Source: Streptomyces inhibens (lineage in GTDB: Bacteria > Actinomycetota > Actinomycetes > Streptomycetales > Streptomycetaceae). Taken from it: a DNA stretch of 64,000 nt. Positions within the stretch are counted from its first letter, which is position 1, and the number at the start of each line of letters is the position of its first letter. The translations under genes and the position numbers were made by a program. The stretch covers positions 1 through 64,000 of the forward strand of contig NZ_QUAC01000209.1 of the NCBI RefSeq assembly GCF_003389455.1, read 5' to 3'. Shown here one piece after another: positions 8,175-15,929 of this stretch. The notes beneath the pieces were generated by a model, which worked only from the letters and a program-made list of their open reading frames with translations, searched no databases and was not told the DNA's origin.

Positions 8175-9038
8175 TCACATGAGTTGGAGCAGACCGCGCA
8201 AGAGGTCTCTGGTTTCGGAGGGACTCGGCCCCTCCGCCTGGAGTCGGTCCATCACCCGCGCGTACTGCGCCACTTCCTCGGGCTTGTCCACATACAGCGC
8301 ACTCGTCAGCTGCTCCGTATAGACGACGTCCGGCAGTCCCGACTCCTGGAAACCGAGCATGGTGAAGGCGCCGCTCTCGCCCGCGTGCCCGCCCAGACTG
8401 AAGGGCATCACCTGTAGGCGCACATTGGGCCGCTCGGACACCTCGATCAGATGTCTCAATTGCTCGCGCATGACCTCGCGTTCGCCGTACGGGCGACGCA
8501 GCGCGGCCTCGTCCAGCACACAGTGGAACTGCGCCGAACGCTCGGCCACCAACAGCTTCTGGCGCTCCATGCGCAGCGCGACACGGCGCTCTATGTCGGC
8601 AGGGCCCGCATCCGGCATACCGCGTTTGACGACGGCCTGCGCATAGCTCTCCGTCTGCAACAGCCCGTGCACGAACTGGACTTCGTAGACCCGGATGAGA
8701 GAGGTGGCTCCTTCCAGACCCACATACGTCTGGAACCAGCCGGGCAGCACATCGGTGTAACTGTGCCACCAGCCGGCGACGTTCGCCTCGCGCGCAAGGG
8801 AGAGCAGTGCCTCGCGCTCCTGCGCGTCACCGACCCCGTACAGCGTGAGCAGGTCCTCCACATCCCGTGCCTTGAAGCTCACCCGGCCCAACTCCATGCG
8901 GCTGATCTTCGATTCGGACGCACGGATCGAGTAGCCGGCCGCCTCGCGCGTTATCCCGCGCGATTCCCGCAGCCGGCGGAGCTGCGACCCGAGCAGGATT
9001 CGCCGCACCACCGACCCGCTCGACTCACTTCCGGACAC
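8175..9038 (-). CDS. XRE-type regulator with DUF5753 domain
   Basis: A 287-aa protein from a GTG at 9038 with AGGAGG about 9 nt upstream. Residues 15-75 are an XRE helix-turn-helix (LGSQLRRLRESRGITREAAG, then SESKISRMELGRVSFKARDV). Residues 95-280 are the DUF5753 domain found in actinobacterial regulators (EANVAGWWHSYTDVLPGWFQ, VHGLLQTESYA, ERRVALRMERQ, PNVRLQVMPF). Such proteins, for example WhiJ of S. coelicolor, work with DUF397 partners. Here the divergent ATPase gene (9352) and a DUF397 gene (9968-10207) complete the typical trio. Candidate operators lie at 9213-9239 and 10266-10292. Confidence 0.9.
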   Translation of the reverse strand: MSGSESSGSVVRRILLGSQLRRLRESRGITREAAGYSIRASESKISRMELGRVSFKARDVEDLLTLYGVGDAQEREALLSLAREANVAGWWHSYTDVLPGWFQTYVGLEGATSLIRVYEVQFVHGLLQTESYAQAVVKRGMPDAGPADIERRVALRMERQKLLVAERSAQFHCVLDEAALRRPYGEREVMREQLRHLIEVSERPNVRLQVMPFSLGGHAGESGAFTMLGFQESGLPDVVYTEQLTSALYVDKPEEVAQYARVMDRLQAEGPSPSETRDLLRGLLQLM

Positions 9039-9351
9039 CTCTCAGACCCTCCTGTGACCCCACCCCGTCCAACAGTGGGCCGCAGTCTGCCACGTTCAGG
9101 CTTCGTTGAGTGCTCATCCGGTTACTGATATGTGCGGCTCCCGCACGCCCTCCACAAGAAGCCGCAGGAAGAATTCCGAGCAAATCTGCCTGTGTCTACG
9201 CAATCACGTCACGTGCACGTGCATCTGCCCTTGCATCTGTCTCGCACATTGGGAACCATAGGCGTCGCACGCATGCACGCTCGTGAAAGATCCGCCAGAT
9301 CCGGCTGACCGGCCAGGGTCATGACGTCCGCGAACGCCAGGAGTGCCTCGC
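9039..9351. other. Divergent intergenic region between regulator and ATPase
   Basis: 313 nt with no coding signal. It carries a cluster of TGCA/ACGTGCA motifs at 9207-9239 and is locally less GC-rich (9170-9260) than its surroundings, as expected for a divergent promoter. Confidence 0.6.
9213..9239 (+). promoter_or_regulatory. Candidate operator, copy 1
   Basis: The 16-mer GTGCACGTGCATCTGC followed by CCTTGCATCTG. The same 16-mer occurs in reverse orientation at 10277-10292, upstream of the DUF397 gene, and the adjoining 11 nt also match at 8 of 11 positions. It contains the palindrome TGCACGTGCA and a repeat of TGCATCTG. The site is about 113 nt before the ATPase start and 175 nt before the regulator start. 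Confidence 0.6.
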
Positions 9352-9834
9352 ATGGGGACCAAGGTTTTGACCATGCTCGAGCCGTTATGGCAGGGCTTTC
9401 CTCCCGCCGACCCCTTGGCCGTCTCCGGATCCGCGTCCTGCACACTGCCGCCGCGCTACGAATCGGTGCGCTGCGCACGGTCGTTCACCCGCGAGACCCT
9501 CCAGGGCTGGGAGCTGGACGAGCTGTTCGACTCGGTCGCTCTGGTGGTCTCCGAACTCGTCACCAATGCCCTGCGGCACGCGATCCTCGCCGCCCCGGAG
9601 CACGCCGACGCCACCCCGCCCGCCCGGCTCCATCTGATGCGCTGGTCGCACCGGCTGATCTGTGCGGTACGGGACCCGAGCGATGACTCACCGGTCGCCG
9701 GCGAGGCCGATTCCGCCGCGGAATCGGGGCGCGGGCTGTATCTCGTGGACTCCTTCAGCGACAGCTGGGGCTGGCACCCGCTGTCCGGCGTCACCCACGG
9801 CAAGATCGTGTGGGCGCAATTCCGGCTGCCGTAG
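9352..9834 (+). CDS. Anti-sigma-factor-type ATP-binding protein (HATPase_c, GHKL)
   Basis: A 160-aa stand-alone GHKL ATPase/kinase domain. The N-box is VVSELVTNALRHA at about residues 65-77, the G1-like box is CAVRDPSDDSP, and the G2-like box is ESGRGLYLVDSFSDSWGW. The ATG at 9352 is preferred because AGGAG lies 8 nt before it; a GTG three codons upstream is also open. Proteins of this size in Streptomyces resemble RsbW/SpoIIAB anti-sigma kinases, and many are partners of XRE-DUF5753/DUF397 systems. The target protein is not known. Confidence 0.85.
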   Translation: MGTKVLTMLEPLWQGFPPADPLAVSGSASCTLPPRYESVRCARSFTRETLQGWELDELFDSVALVVSELVTNALRHAILAAPEHADATPPARLHLMRWSHRLICAVRDPSDDSPVAGEADSAAESGRGLYLVDSFSDSWGWHPLSGVTHGKIVWAQFRLP

Positions 9835-9845
9835 CCGGACCGCAC

Positions 9846-9877
9846 ACCGGGCGCACCGTCACGTACGGGCGCCCGGT
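9846..9877 (+). terminator. Terminator after the ATPase gene
   Basis: ACCGGGCGC pairs perfectly with GCGCCCGGT, with a further inner CCGT/ACGG stem separated by one unpaired A. It begins 12 nt after the stop codon. Confidence 0.8.
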
Positions 9878-9878
9878 C

Positions 9879-9918
9879 GTCATGTGCGGACCCATCGCGT
9901 CATGTGCGGACCCGTCGC
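9879..9918. repeat. Two direct copies of a 20-bp unit
   Basis: The unit GTCATGTGCGGACCCATCGC is followed immediately by a copy with one change (A to G). It lies just past the terminator and before the convergent DUF397 stop. No function is apparent. Confidence 0.7.
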
Positions 9919-9967
9919 CGCACACCGGCGGGCGCTCGCGTACGGCGGTCCGGCCGCCCGGCCCGGC

Positions 9968-10207
9968 TCAGTCGCGTACGAGGTGGTCGAACTCCCCGTC
10001 CTTGACACCCAGCAGCATGGCCTGGACCTCGGCCGGCGTATAGACGAGCGCGGGGCCGTCCGGGAAGCGGGAGTTGCGTACCGCGATCTCGCCCCCGGGC
10101 AGTTTGGCGAACTCCACGCACGAGCCCTGGGAGTTGCTGTGCCTGCTCTTCTGCCATGCCACATCACGGAGATCCGTTGCGGCCATGCCGTTGTATGCGT
10201 GGGGCAC
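9968..10207 (-). CDS. DUF397 domain protein
   Basis: A 79-aa protein from a GTG at 10207 (GGGAGAG 7 nt upstream). It matches DUF397: WQKSRHSNSQGSCVEFAKLP, the VRNSRFPDGPALVYTPAEVQAML block and a C-terminal GEFDHLV. DUF397 proteins are small partners of XRE-DUF5753 regulators and affect development or secondary metabolism in Streptomyces. It is convergent with the ATPase gene and completes the trio begun at 8175. The candidate operator at 10266-10292 lies 59-85 nt upstream. Confidence 0.9.
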   Translation of the reverse strand: MPHAYNGMAATDLRDVAWQKSRHSNSQGSCVEFAKLPGGEIAVRNSRFPDGPALVYTPAEVQAMLLGVKDGEFDHLVRD

Positions 10208-10265
10208 AAGGCTCTCCCGGTGATAAATGGTGTCAACTGCCCGGGATCATAGCTGCGTTCACATG

Positions 10266-10292
10266 CGGATGCATGCGCAGATGCACGTGCAC
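10266..10292 (-). promoter_or_regulatory. Candidate operator, copy 2 (inverted)
   Basis: On the minus strand this reads GTGCACGTGCATCTGC then GCATGCATCCG, matching the site at 9213-9239 (16 of 16, then 8 of 11). It sits directly upstream of the DUF397 gene, as expected if one regulator controls all three genes. Confidence 0.6.
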
Positions 10293-10495
10293 GACAGGCG
10301 GTGCCGATGCGGTCACAGCTCGTCGAGCACCTTCCCCACACCCTCCCTCACCATCGACCGCCGGCCGCCGCCCCTGATGGGGTGCGGCTACACCTGGTAC
10401 GGATCGTCGGGGCCGAAACCCTCATGGACGAGGAAGGGACGAGTGCCGCGCCTTTCGGGTTCCGAGGTCCGGCGGTACGCACGGAGCTCCGGCCC

Positions 10496-11683
10496 TCACT
10501 TCTTGCACAGGGCGGTGTCGAGGAGAGCCTTGACATCGGCGGGGCCCTGCTTGGTGGGCGCTTGGTTGGCGGTGACGGCGATCGTGACGGCGCGGCCGTC
10601 ATCGGTGACACCGGGGCGGGTCTTGTAGCCCGGGATGTCACCGCCGTGGCCCCACATCAGGCCGCCACAGCTCAGCGGGGTGCTGGTCACACCGAGTCCG
10701 TACCGGGCGCCGGGCCCCAGCCCCTCGGCGGGGACGGTGGTGCGCATCTGGACGAGCTGTGCGGGCTTGAGGAGCTTGCCGCCGAACAGGGCGGCGAAGA
10801 AGCGGTTCAGTTCGCTCGGGGTGGAGATCACCTGCCCGGCGGCCCATCCCCAGGAGGGGTCCATCTCCGTGATGTTCTCCAGCGGTGCCCCGGGCTTCGC
10901 CGCGAAGTAGCTCTGGGGGTGAGCTTCCCGGATGCGCTCGTCGCCCGCGCCGGGGAAGTAGGTGTGGCGCAGCCCGATGCGCTGGATGATGCGGTGGGTG
11001 ATCTGCTCGGCCAGCGGGCGGCCGGTGACCTTCTCGACGAGCAGGCCGGCCAGGAGGTAGTTGGTGTTGCTGTACGACCAGCTGGTCCCGGGAGCGAACA
11101 GCGCCTTGTGGGCCAGCGCCGCGTGGAGCAGGGTGCGGGGCTGGAGGTAGGTGTGGCGGGCCTTGCCGGTGAGGTCGCCGATGGCGTCGCTGTACTCGGG
11201 CAGTCCGCTGGTGTGCTGGAGCAGCTGGCGTACCGTGATGCGGCGGCCGTCGATGCCCTCGCCGCGCACCAGATTCGGCAGGTATTTCTCGATGAGGGCG
11301 TCGAGAGCGACCTCGCCCTCGCCGACCAGTTGCAGGACGACCGCGGCGGTGAACGTCTTGGTGTTGCTCCCCGCCCGCACCTGCCCGTCGACCGGCACCT
11401 TCGCCCCGGTCTTCAAGTCCGCGACGCCGGAAGTGTAGTTACGGGCGCGCCCGTCACGGCCGACGGTGGCGGCCAGAGCGGCGGGGTACTTGTCCTTGTG
11501 CACCAGGCGGTCCATACCCTGCTGTACGGCATCATCGGAGCCACGGGCCGGCACCCCGGACGCGGGCAGCGAGCAGCCCACGGCCAACGCGGCGGCCATC
11601 ACCGCCACCATCGCCGCCCCCCGCCGCCGCTTGGACAGCGACGTTGCGCGAACACGACGGGGCCGGCGAGAACGATCGGCCAT
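10496..11683 (-). CDS. Serine hydrolase, class C beta-lactamase/D-Ala-D-Ala carboxypeptidase family (exported)
   Basis: A 395-aa protein of the beta-lactamase/AmpH fold. The SxxK motif is SNTK in RAGSNTKTFTA, the YxN motif is in SWSYSNTNY, and the third motif is WGHGGDIPG. The N-terminus has an arginine cluster (KRRRG) and a hydrophobic stretch ending AAALAVGC, which could be a lipobox or an ordinary signal peptide with a possible Tat character. Likely a cell-wall-facing carboxypeptidase or esterase; substrate unknown. A GCACCC/GGGTGC hairpin sits at 11699-11714, just before the Shine-Dalgarno. It is unrelated in context to the NRPS-linked homologue at 60189. Confidence 0.88.
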   Translation of the reverse strand: MADRSRRPRRVRATSLSKRRRGAAMVAVMAAALAVGCSLPASGVPARGSDDAVQQGMDRLVHKDKYPAALAATVGRDGRARNYTSGVADLKTGAKVPVDGQVRAGSNTKTFTAAVVLQLVGEGEVALDALIEKYLPNLVRGEGIDGRRITVRQLLQHTSGLPEYSDAIGDLTGKARHTYLQPRTLLHAALAHKALFAPGTSWSYSNTNYLLAGLLVEKVTGRPLAEQITHRIIQRIGLRHTYFPGAGDERIREAHPQSYFAAKPGAPLENITEMDPSWGWAAGQVISTPSELNRFFAALFGGKLLKPAQLVQMRTTVPAEGLGPGARYGLGVTSTPLSCGGLMWGHGGDIPGYKTRPGVTDDGRAVTIAVTANQAPTKQGPADVKALLDTALCKK

Positions 11684-11876
11684 GGAGAGGCTCCCTGTGC
11701 ACCCTGCCGGGTGCCTCGGACATCCGGACCCGTTCAGCCTGCGCGTTCACGCTTCACTGATCCATCCGGGCAGCGGGCCCAAGCACAGTAGGGGTAACCC
11801 CCGGCCCTCGGGCGGGCCTGGACCCGTCACGCCTCGGCAGTGGCCACCTGGTCGTAGCCATACGAGACCAGGGTCG

Positions 11877-12113
11877 TCACCGTGACGCGTACGGAAGCAG
11901 CGCCATCTCCCGGGCGTTCTTGATCGCACGGGCCAGCCGGCGCTGCTGCTGCGCGGTGACCCGGGTGACCCGGCGGCTGCGGATCTTGCCGCGGTCCGAG
12001 ATGAACTTCCGCAGCAGATCGGTGTCCTTGTAGTCGATATGGGTGATGCCCGCCGCGTCCAGCGGATTGGGGCGGGGCGTGGAATTCCGGCGCGGGTCGG
12101 ACCGACGGGGCAT
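11877..12113 (-). CDS. rpsR2: 30S ribosomal protein S18, alternative copy
   Basis: A 78-aa S18 with the standard core ([18 protein letters not shown], then [20 protein letters not shown] and ALLPY). It has no cysteines, unlike the zinc-binding primary S18 of actinobacteria. It is the last gene of the minus-strand arm of the Zur-type locus (rpmG2-rpmE2-cobW-rpsR2), 54 nt after the CobW gene. In zinc starvation such copies replace the zinc-containing protein and free zinc. Predicted Zur repression through the palindrome at 13757-13775. Confidence 0.93.
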   Translation of the reverse strand: MPRRSDPRRNSTPRPNPLDAAGITHIDYKDTDLLRKFISDRGKIRSRRVTRVTAQQQRRLARAIKNAREMALLPYASR

Positions 12114-12167
12114 GAGAGCTTCCTTGTGCGTGCTGGGGGCCGTGCGGACAAAGCGGCACGGCCTGCG

Positions 12168-13316
12168 TTACGAAACGGGGTCGAGGAGTTCGTCGAAGGC
12201 GGGCGGCAGGCTCTTCCAGGCCGGCGGGCCGCCCGCGTACTCGGCGTCGGTGAGCAGACACGACTCCAGGAGCGAGGTGAGGCCCTCGCGGTCCAGGCCC
12301 GGCGAGGTGAAGACCAGATGCTGGGCGCGGTCACCGTGCTCGGGATGCCAGTCCAGGGCGGCGGCGGCCCGGCGCATCGGCGGCACCATCTCCCAGGCGG
12401 CGTCCGGGAGCGAGGCCAGCCACGGCCCGGCGTTCTCCACACACAGCGCACCGCCGGCCGCGTCCCAGGACAGCAGCGTGTCCGGGCGGTCGGCCAGCCA
12501 GAACCGGCCCCGGCTGCGCGCGGCCGCACAGGTCAGGTCCTCCAGCGCGGTGTAGAGCCGCTCGGGGTGGAAGGGCCGGGTGTGCTGCCATACGAGCGTG
12601 CCGACGCCCTCCGCGTCGGCCTCCTGCGGCAGCAGCGCACAGGCCGGGTGCTGGCGGGCCGCGGCCGCCTCCACATCGAAGCCGGCCATCGCGGCGGCCG
12701 CCAACTCCCCGGATTCGACCGGGACCTGGTGTGCCATCGGGTGCAACTGGGCGAGCAGCGCGAGGTCGGCGGGCTCGGCCTCCTCCTCCCCCGTCGCGAT
12801 CGCCAGCACCGGCGCGTACTCCAGCTGCCGCGCCCAGGTGTCGGCGACCGTGCGCCGGTCGGAGGCCGCGGCGGCGAGGCCCGCCTCGGCGAGGTCGTCG
12901 CCACAGCCGAGGTAGGGCAGCAGCAGCGCCGGGTCGACGGCGGTGAGCACGCCGGTCAGCGCGAGGTTCCGGCTGCCGCAGCCGCTGATCACCTCGGCCA
13001 TCGCCTTGGGCTCGACCGAGTCCCACAGTTCGACGATCGCCAGCCGGCAGGTCCGGCCGGCGGCCAGCCGCTCCAGCTCGGGCACCAGGTCCTCGCGCAG
13101 CGCACAGCAGGCGCAGTCGTTGACCAGCGGCGCCTCGCCGGTGTCGAGCGTGCCGCCGGCGTCGCGGACCGTGCGCGTCACGGTGCCTTCGGCGGCCGAG
13201 GCGAGGTCGTGATGGAGGGCGACGCTGCCGGGTACGGAGCGCAGCAGCCGCTCGACGGCGGCCTGCCGCGCATCCGCGTGCAGGCCGCCCACCAGCACGA
13301 CGTTGAGCCGCTCCAT
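12168..13316 (-). CDS. CobW/COG0523-family protein of the Zur regulon
   Basis: A 382-aa protein starting at the ATG at 13316, whose A overlaps the TGA of rpmE2 (TGATG), so translation is coupled. It has the COG0523 metal-binding motif CxCC (NDCACCALREDL, Cys68/70/71) and the C-terminal CobW domain (residues about 270-370, RPFHPERLY, RSRGRFWLADRP). The expected Walker A GxxGxGKT is not seen; the corresponding N-terminus reads VVLVGGLHADARQAAVERLL, so nucleotide binding may be altered or lost. Mycobacterial Mrf, encoded beside the same ribosomal paralogues, drives ribosome hibernation in low zinc. A zinc chaperone or Mrf-like role is inferred from context. Confidence 0.85.
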   Translation of the reverse strand: MERLNVVLVGGLHADARQAAVERLLRSVPGSVALHHDLASAAEGTVTRTVRDAGGTLDTGEAPLVNDCACCALREDLVPELERLAAGRTCRLAIVELWDSVEPKAMAEVISGCGSRNLALTGVLTAVDPALLLPYLGCGDDLAEAGLAAAASDRRTVADTWARQLEYAPVLAIATGEEEAEPADLALLAQLHPMAHQVPVESGELAAAAMAGFDVEAAAARQHPACALLPQEADAEGVGTLVWQHTRPFHPERLYTALEDLTCAAARSRGRFWLADRPDTLLSWDAAGGALCVENAGPWLASLPDAAWEMVPPMRRAAAALDWHPEHGDRAQHLVFTSPGLDREGLTSLLESCLLTDAEYAGGPPAWKSLPPAFDELLDPVS

Positions 13317-13570
13317 CAGAGTGCCCCACGGTTGCCGTAACGGCGCTCGAACCGCTCGACGCGGCCCGCGGTGTCCAGCACCCGGGCGGTGCCCGTGTAG
13401 AAGGGGTGGCTCGCCGAGGAGATCTCGACGTCGATGACGGGATAGGTGTTCCCGTCCTCCCACTCGACGGTCTTCTCGCTGGTCGCGGTCGAGCGGGTCA
13501 GGAAGGCGTAGTCGGCGGCCCGGTCACGGAAGACGACGGGCCCGTAGGCGGGGTGGATTCCAGGCTGCAT
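13316..13570 (-). CDS. rpmE2: 50S ribosomal protein L31 type B (zinc-independent)
   Basis: An 84-aa L31 with the type B pattern: [16 protein letters not shown], the [15 protein letters not shown] insertion, and [29 protein letters not shown]. It lacks the CxxC zinc ligands of type A L31. It lies 8 nt after rpmG2 and overlaps the CobW gene by one base. Expected to replace zinc-bearing L31 when Zur is derepressed. Confidence 0.95.
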   Translation of the reverse strand: MQPGIHPAYGPVVFRDRAADYAFLTRSTATSEKTVEWEDGNTYPVIDVEISSASHPFYTGTARVLDTAGRVERFERRYGNRGAL

Positions 13571-13578
13571 CGCTGTCC

Positions 13579-13743
13579 TCAGCGCTCCTCTCGGAAGGTG
13601 ACGTGACGGCCGGCGACCGGGTCGTACTTGCGCAGTTCCAGGCGGTCGGGGTCGTTACGGCGGTTCTTGCGGGTCACGTAGGTGTAGCCGGTGCCGGCGG
13701 TGGACCGGAGCTTGACGACCGGGCGTAGTTCGTTGCGGGCCAT
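13579..13743 (-). CDS. rpmG2: 50S ribosomal protein L33 (cysteine-free paralogue)
   Basis: A 54-aa L33: it begins [20 protein letters not shown] and continues [20 protein letters not shown] before ending REER. The zinc-binding cysteines of C+ L33 are absent. It is the first gene of the minus-strand arm; its ATG (13743) is 14 nt from the Zur-like palindrome, so bound Zur would cover the promoter or leader. Confidence 0.95.
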   Translation of the reverse strand: MARNELRPVVKLRSTAGTGYTYVTRKNRRNDPDRLELRKYDPVAGRHVTFREER

Positions 13744-13756
13744 GTGGGTAGTATAC

Positions 13757-13775
13757 GGAAATGGTTTCCATTTTC
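13757..13775. promoter_or_regulatory. Zur-box-like palindrome between divergent ribosomal-protein operons
   Basis: GGAAATGG-TTT-CCATTTTC, 7 of 8 arm positions symmetric, in an AT-rich island (13745-13785) unlike the surroundings. It resembles the actinobacterial Zur consensus (TGAAAATG-type half-sites). It is the only palindrome of this type between rpmG2 (minus) and rpmB2 (plus), so one site probably represses both arms. Assignment rests on gene content and the motif. Confidence 0.8.
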
Positions 13776-13816
13776 AATAGCTCCTCATCGGGGGCCCCGA
13801 CCGGAGGGATCGCACC

Positions 13817-14053
13817 TTGTCCGCCCACTGCCAGCTGACCGGCCGCAAGCCGGGCTTCGGCAACTCCATCTCCCACTCGCACCGCCGCACCTCGCGCCGC
13901 TTCGACCCCAACATCCAGCGCAAGCGCTACTGGCTGGAGAGCGAGGGCCGGCACATCCGGCTCACGCTGAGCGCCAAGGGCATCAAGACCGTGGACACGA
14001 TCGGCGTCGAAGCGGCCGTCGCCCGCATCCGCGCACGAGGGGAGAAGGTCTGA
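13817..14053 (+). CDS. rpmB2: 50S ribosomal protein L28 (alternative copy)
   Basis: A 78-aa L28 beginning at a TTG at 13817 with GGAGG 8 nt upstream. Core: [20 protein letters not shown] and the [12 protein letters not shown] block. Only one cysteine remains of the CxxC seen in zinc-binding L28, so this is the C-minus form. Its TGA overlaps the ATG of rpsN2 (TGATG). First gene of the plus-strand arm of the Zur-type locus. Confidence 0.95.
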   Translation: MSAHCQLTGRKPGFGNSISHSHRRTSRRFDPNIQRKRYWLESEGRHIRLTLSAKGIKTVDTIGVEAAVARIRARGEKV

Positions 14054-14358
14054 TGGCCAAGCAGAGCAAGATCGCCAAGAACGAGAAGCGCCTCGCGACC
14101 GTCGCCCGCTACGCGGCCCGGCGGGCCGTCCTCAAGGCCGTCATCCGCAGTCCCCACGCGCCGGAGGAGGAGCGCACCGCCGCCCGGCGCGAACTCTCCC
14201 GCCAGCCGCGGGACGCCAGCGCCACCCGCGTACGCAACCGCGACAGCGTCGACGGCCGCCCGCGCGGCTACTTCCGCGCCTTCGGCCTGTCCCGCGTACG
14301 ACTGCGCGAGCAGGCACACGCGGGCTATCTGCCGGGGGTCCGCAAGTCCAGCTGGTAG
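14053..14358 (+). CDS. rpsN2: 30S ribosomal protein S14 (zinc-independent, long type)
   Basis: A 101-aa S14 of the long, C-minus class: [60 protein letters not shown]. The CxxC pair of the short zinc-binding S14 is absent. Translationally coupled to rpmB2 by a one-base overlap. Completes the set of five alternative ribosomal proteins at this locus. Confidence 0.95.
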   Translation: MAKQSKIAKNEKRLATVARYAARRAVLKAVIRSPHAPEEERTAARRELSRQPRDASATRVRNRDSVDGRPRGYFRAFGLSRVRLREQAHAGYLPGVRKSSW

Positions 14359-14466
14359 CCGCACCACCGGCCGCCCGGAGCCGGGGTACCCCTGGACCGG
14401 TCGGCCGAACCGTCGGGGTAATACTGGACAGAACGTCCACCACCCCCCGACGAAAGGAGCGCTCCC

Positions 14467-14664
14467 ATGCTCCGCAACGCCTTCGAGCCCTGGCACCTGA
14501 TCCTGATCATCGCGGTTCTCGTGCTGCTCTTCGGTTCGAAGAAGCTGCCCGACATGGCGCGCGGTCTCGGCCGCTCGATGCGCATCCTCAAGTCCGAGGC
14601 CAAGGCCCTCAAGGGCGAAGGGACGACCGAGGCGCCCCGCCCGGAGTCCGCCACCGGCCACTGA
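14467..14664 (+). CDS. tatA: TatA-family twin-arginine translocase subunit
   Basis: A 65-aa protein with AAAGGAG upstream. It has an N-terminal hydrophobic helix ([20 protein letters not shown]), the conserved [14 protein letters not shown] hinge and an amphipathic helix, then a short charged tail. TatA oligomers form the translocation pore for folded Tat substrates in the plasma membrane. The protein is shorter than the main Streptomyces TatA (about 95 aa), so it may be a paralogue. It is a single gene with no tatC nearby. Confidence 0.9.
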   Translation: MLRNAFEPWHLILIIAVLVLLFGSKKLPDMARGLGRSMRILKSEAKALKGEGTTEAPRPESATGH

Positions 14665-14691
14665 CCCCCGGCCCCGGTTACGGGGTCAGTG
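14659..14691. terminator. Bidirectional hairpin between tatA and the nitrilase gene
   Basis: CACTGACCCC pairs perfectly with GGGGTCAGTG (10 bp, 13-nt loop). It overlaps the last codons of both convergent genes. Confidence 0.8.
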
Positions 14692-15531
14692 GTCGCCGCC
14701 CTCGTCGATCAGCCGCCGCACCTCGCGGTCGATCAGCCCCAGCCGGGCCTCGGCGACCAGCGGTACCGTACGGCGCTGCCGGCGCGCCTCGGCGAGATCG
14801 ATCTCCACGGTGACCAGCGAGGGCTCCCACTTGGGCGCCTGCGCCACCACCGCCCCGCGCGGGTCCACCACCCGCGAGCCGCCCCAGAACGTCGCACCGT
14901 GCTCATTGCCGACCCGGTTGACGAAGACCACCCAGCACTGCAGCATCCGCGCCGTATAGGACAGCAGGGTGTCCCAGTACAGCCCGGTGTCCATGCCCTC
15001 CGGGTCCAGGCTCGCCGCGCTGTTGGTCGGCACGAACAGCACCTCGGCGCCGTCCTGCACCGCCAGCCACGGCACCACCGGCTGCCAGGCGTCATTGCAC
15101 ACCAGCGTCGCGCCCCGGCCGCCGCTCTTGGACCGCTTCAGGTCGTACGCGCGCATCGACTGCCCCGGGCTGACGTGCTTGCGCTCCTCCCAGGCCAGGT
15201 AGTTGGGGAGGTACAGCTTGCGGTGCGCATGCAACAGCGCACCGGCCGCGTAGTACACCGAGGTGTTGTACGCGCGCAGGCTGGTGTGCTCATGGAAACC
15301 GACCAGCACATCGGGGCCGAGGGTGCTCAGCTCCAGCAGCCGCGGATCGTTCGCCTGGATGGACTCATCGCGCTTGAGCGCGCCCAAGTGATAGCCGTGC
15401 AGGCTCAGTTCGGGGAAGATCACGAGATCGGCGGCCTGCGCCGCCGCCTGCTCGATCTGCTCGCGGGCCACGGCAAGGTTCTCCGCGATGTCTCCCAGCA
15501 CGCAATCGGTCTGCGCCAGCGCAATGAGCAT
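14686..15531 (-). CDS. Carbon-nitrogen hydrolase (nitrilase superfamily)
   Basis: A 281-aa protein with the full catalytic triad: Glu41 (FPELSLHGY), Lys105 (HRKLYLPN) and Cys145 (VCNDAWQP). It hydrolyses a non-peptide C-N bond, probably an amide. The tail motif GSRVVDPRGAVVAQAP is standard for the family. The sequence is closest in pattern to predicted amidohydrolases or NAD synthetase glutaminase-like domains acting alone; no synthetase domain is attached. The substrate is unknown. Monocistronic; the upstream leader has an AT-rich stretch (15568-15582) that may hold the promoter. Confidence 0.88.
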   Translation of the reverse strand: MLIALAQTDCVLGDIAENLAVAREQIEQAAAQAADLVIFPELSLHGYHLGALKRDESIQANDPRLLELSTLGPDVLVGFHEHTSLRAYNTSVYYAAGALLHAHRKLYLPNYLAWEERKHVSPGQSMRAYDLKRSKSGGRGATLVCNDAWQPVVPWLAVQDGAEVLFVPTNSAASLDPEGMDTGLYWDTLLSYTARMLQCWVVFVNRVGNEHGATFWGGSRVVDPRGAVVAQAPKWEPSLVTVEIDLAEARRQRRTVPLVAEARLGLIDREVRRLIDEGGDH

Positions 15532-15929
15532 GACCCCACCTCATCGACTCATCACCTTTGCGGCTTCTATCGTAATTTTGCCAGAGGCCGCAGCGAGCGG
15601 CACGGCCCCACGGCGCATCCGGCCCCGCCCCGCTTCAAACGCCCGGAAGACGGGTCCCCACCAATGAGGGAAACGGCGATCCTTCCCGTGCCGGACCCTG
15701 CCATGACGCGTTGATCTGCACGATCCGTCGTACGGCCCGCAGGGTGGCTTCCAGCCGCAGCGCCGCCCCTCGGCCGCGGTACGACGGCCCGCGGTCGAGT
15801 CGTCCGGCGATGCCGACGGCCGGCTCGACCGGGCGGCCCAGGCCGAGCGGCCCGCCGGACCCGCTCGGCCGGCCGTCGAGCCTCCGTACGCCCCGGGAAC
15901 CGCCCCGCGCGCCGTACGCGGCCTCCCCG
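15532..15929. other. Intergenic region between nitrilase gene and anchored chaplin
   Basis: About 400 nt without a convincing gene. The first 50 nt (AT-rich) should contain the nitrilase promoter on the minus strand. A strong hairpin at 15841-15870 ends the chaplin transcript. Nothing else was recognised. Confidence 0.5.
15841..15870 (-). terminator. Terminator after the anchored chaplin gene
   Basis: GGCCGAGCGG / CCGCTCGGCC, a perfect 10-bp stem with a 10-nt loop, 60 nt beyond the chaplin stop on the minus strand. Confidence 0.75.

Noticed and set aside
10496-11683. The first serine hydrolase as a second NRPS cyclase
   Set aside because: It has an export signal and lies 24 kb from the cluster. 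NRPS cyclases of this family are cytosolic and cluster-linked.
11826-11885. A small minus-strand ORF ([18 protein letters not shown]) after rpsR2
   Set aside because: Under 20 codons, overlapping the rpsR2 end in another frame, with no supporting signal.
13316-14358. Broken ribosomal protein genes because zinc cysteines are missing
   Set aside because: All five are full-length, in frame and clustered. They are the known cysteine-poor forms used in zinc limitation.
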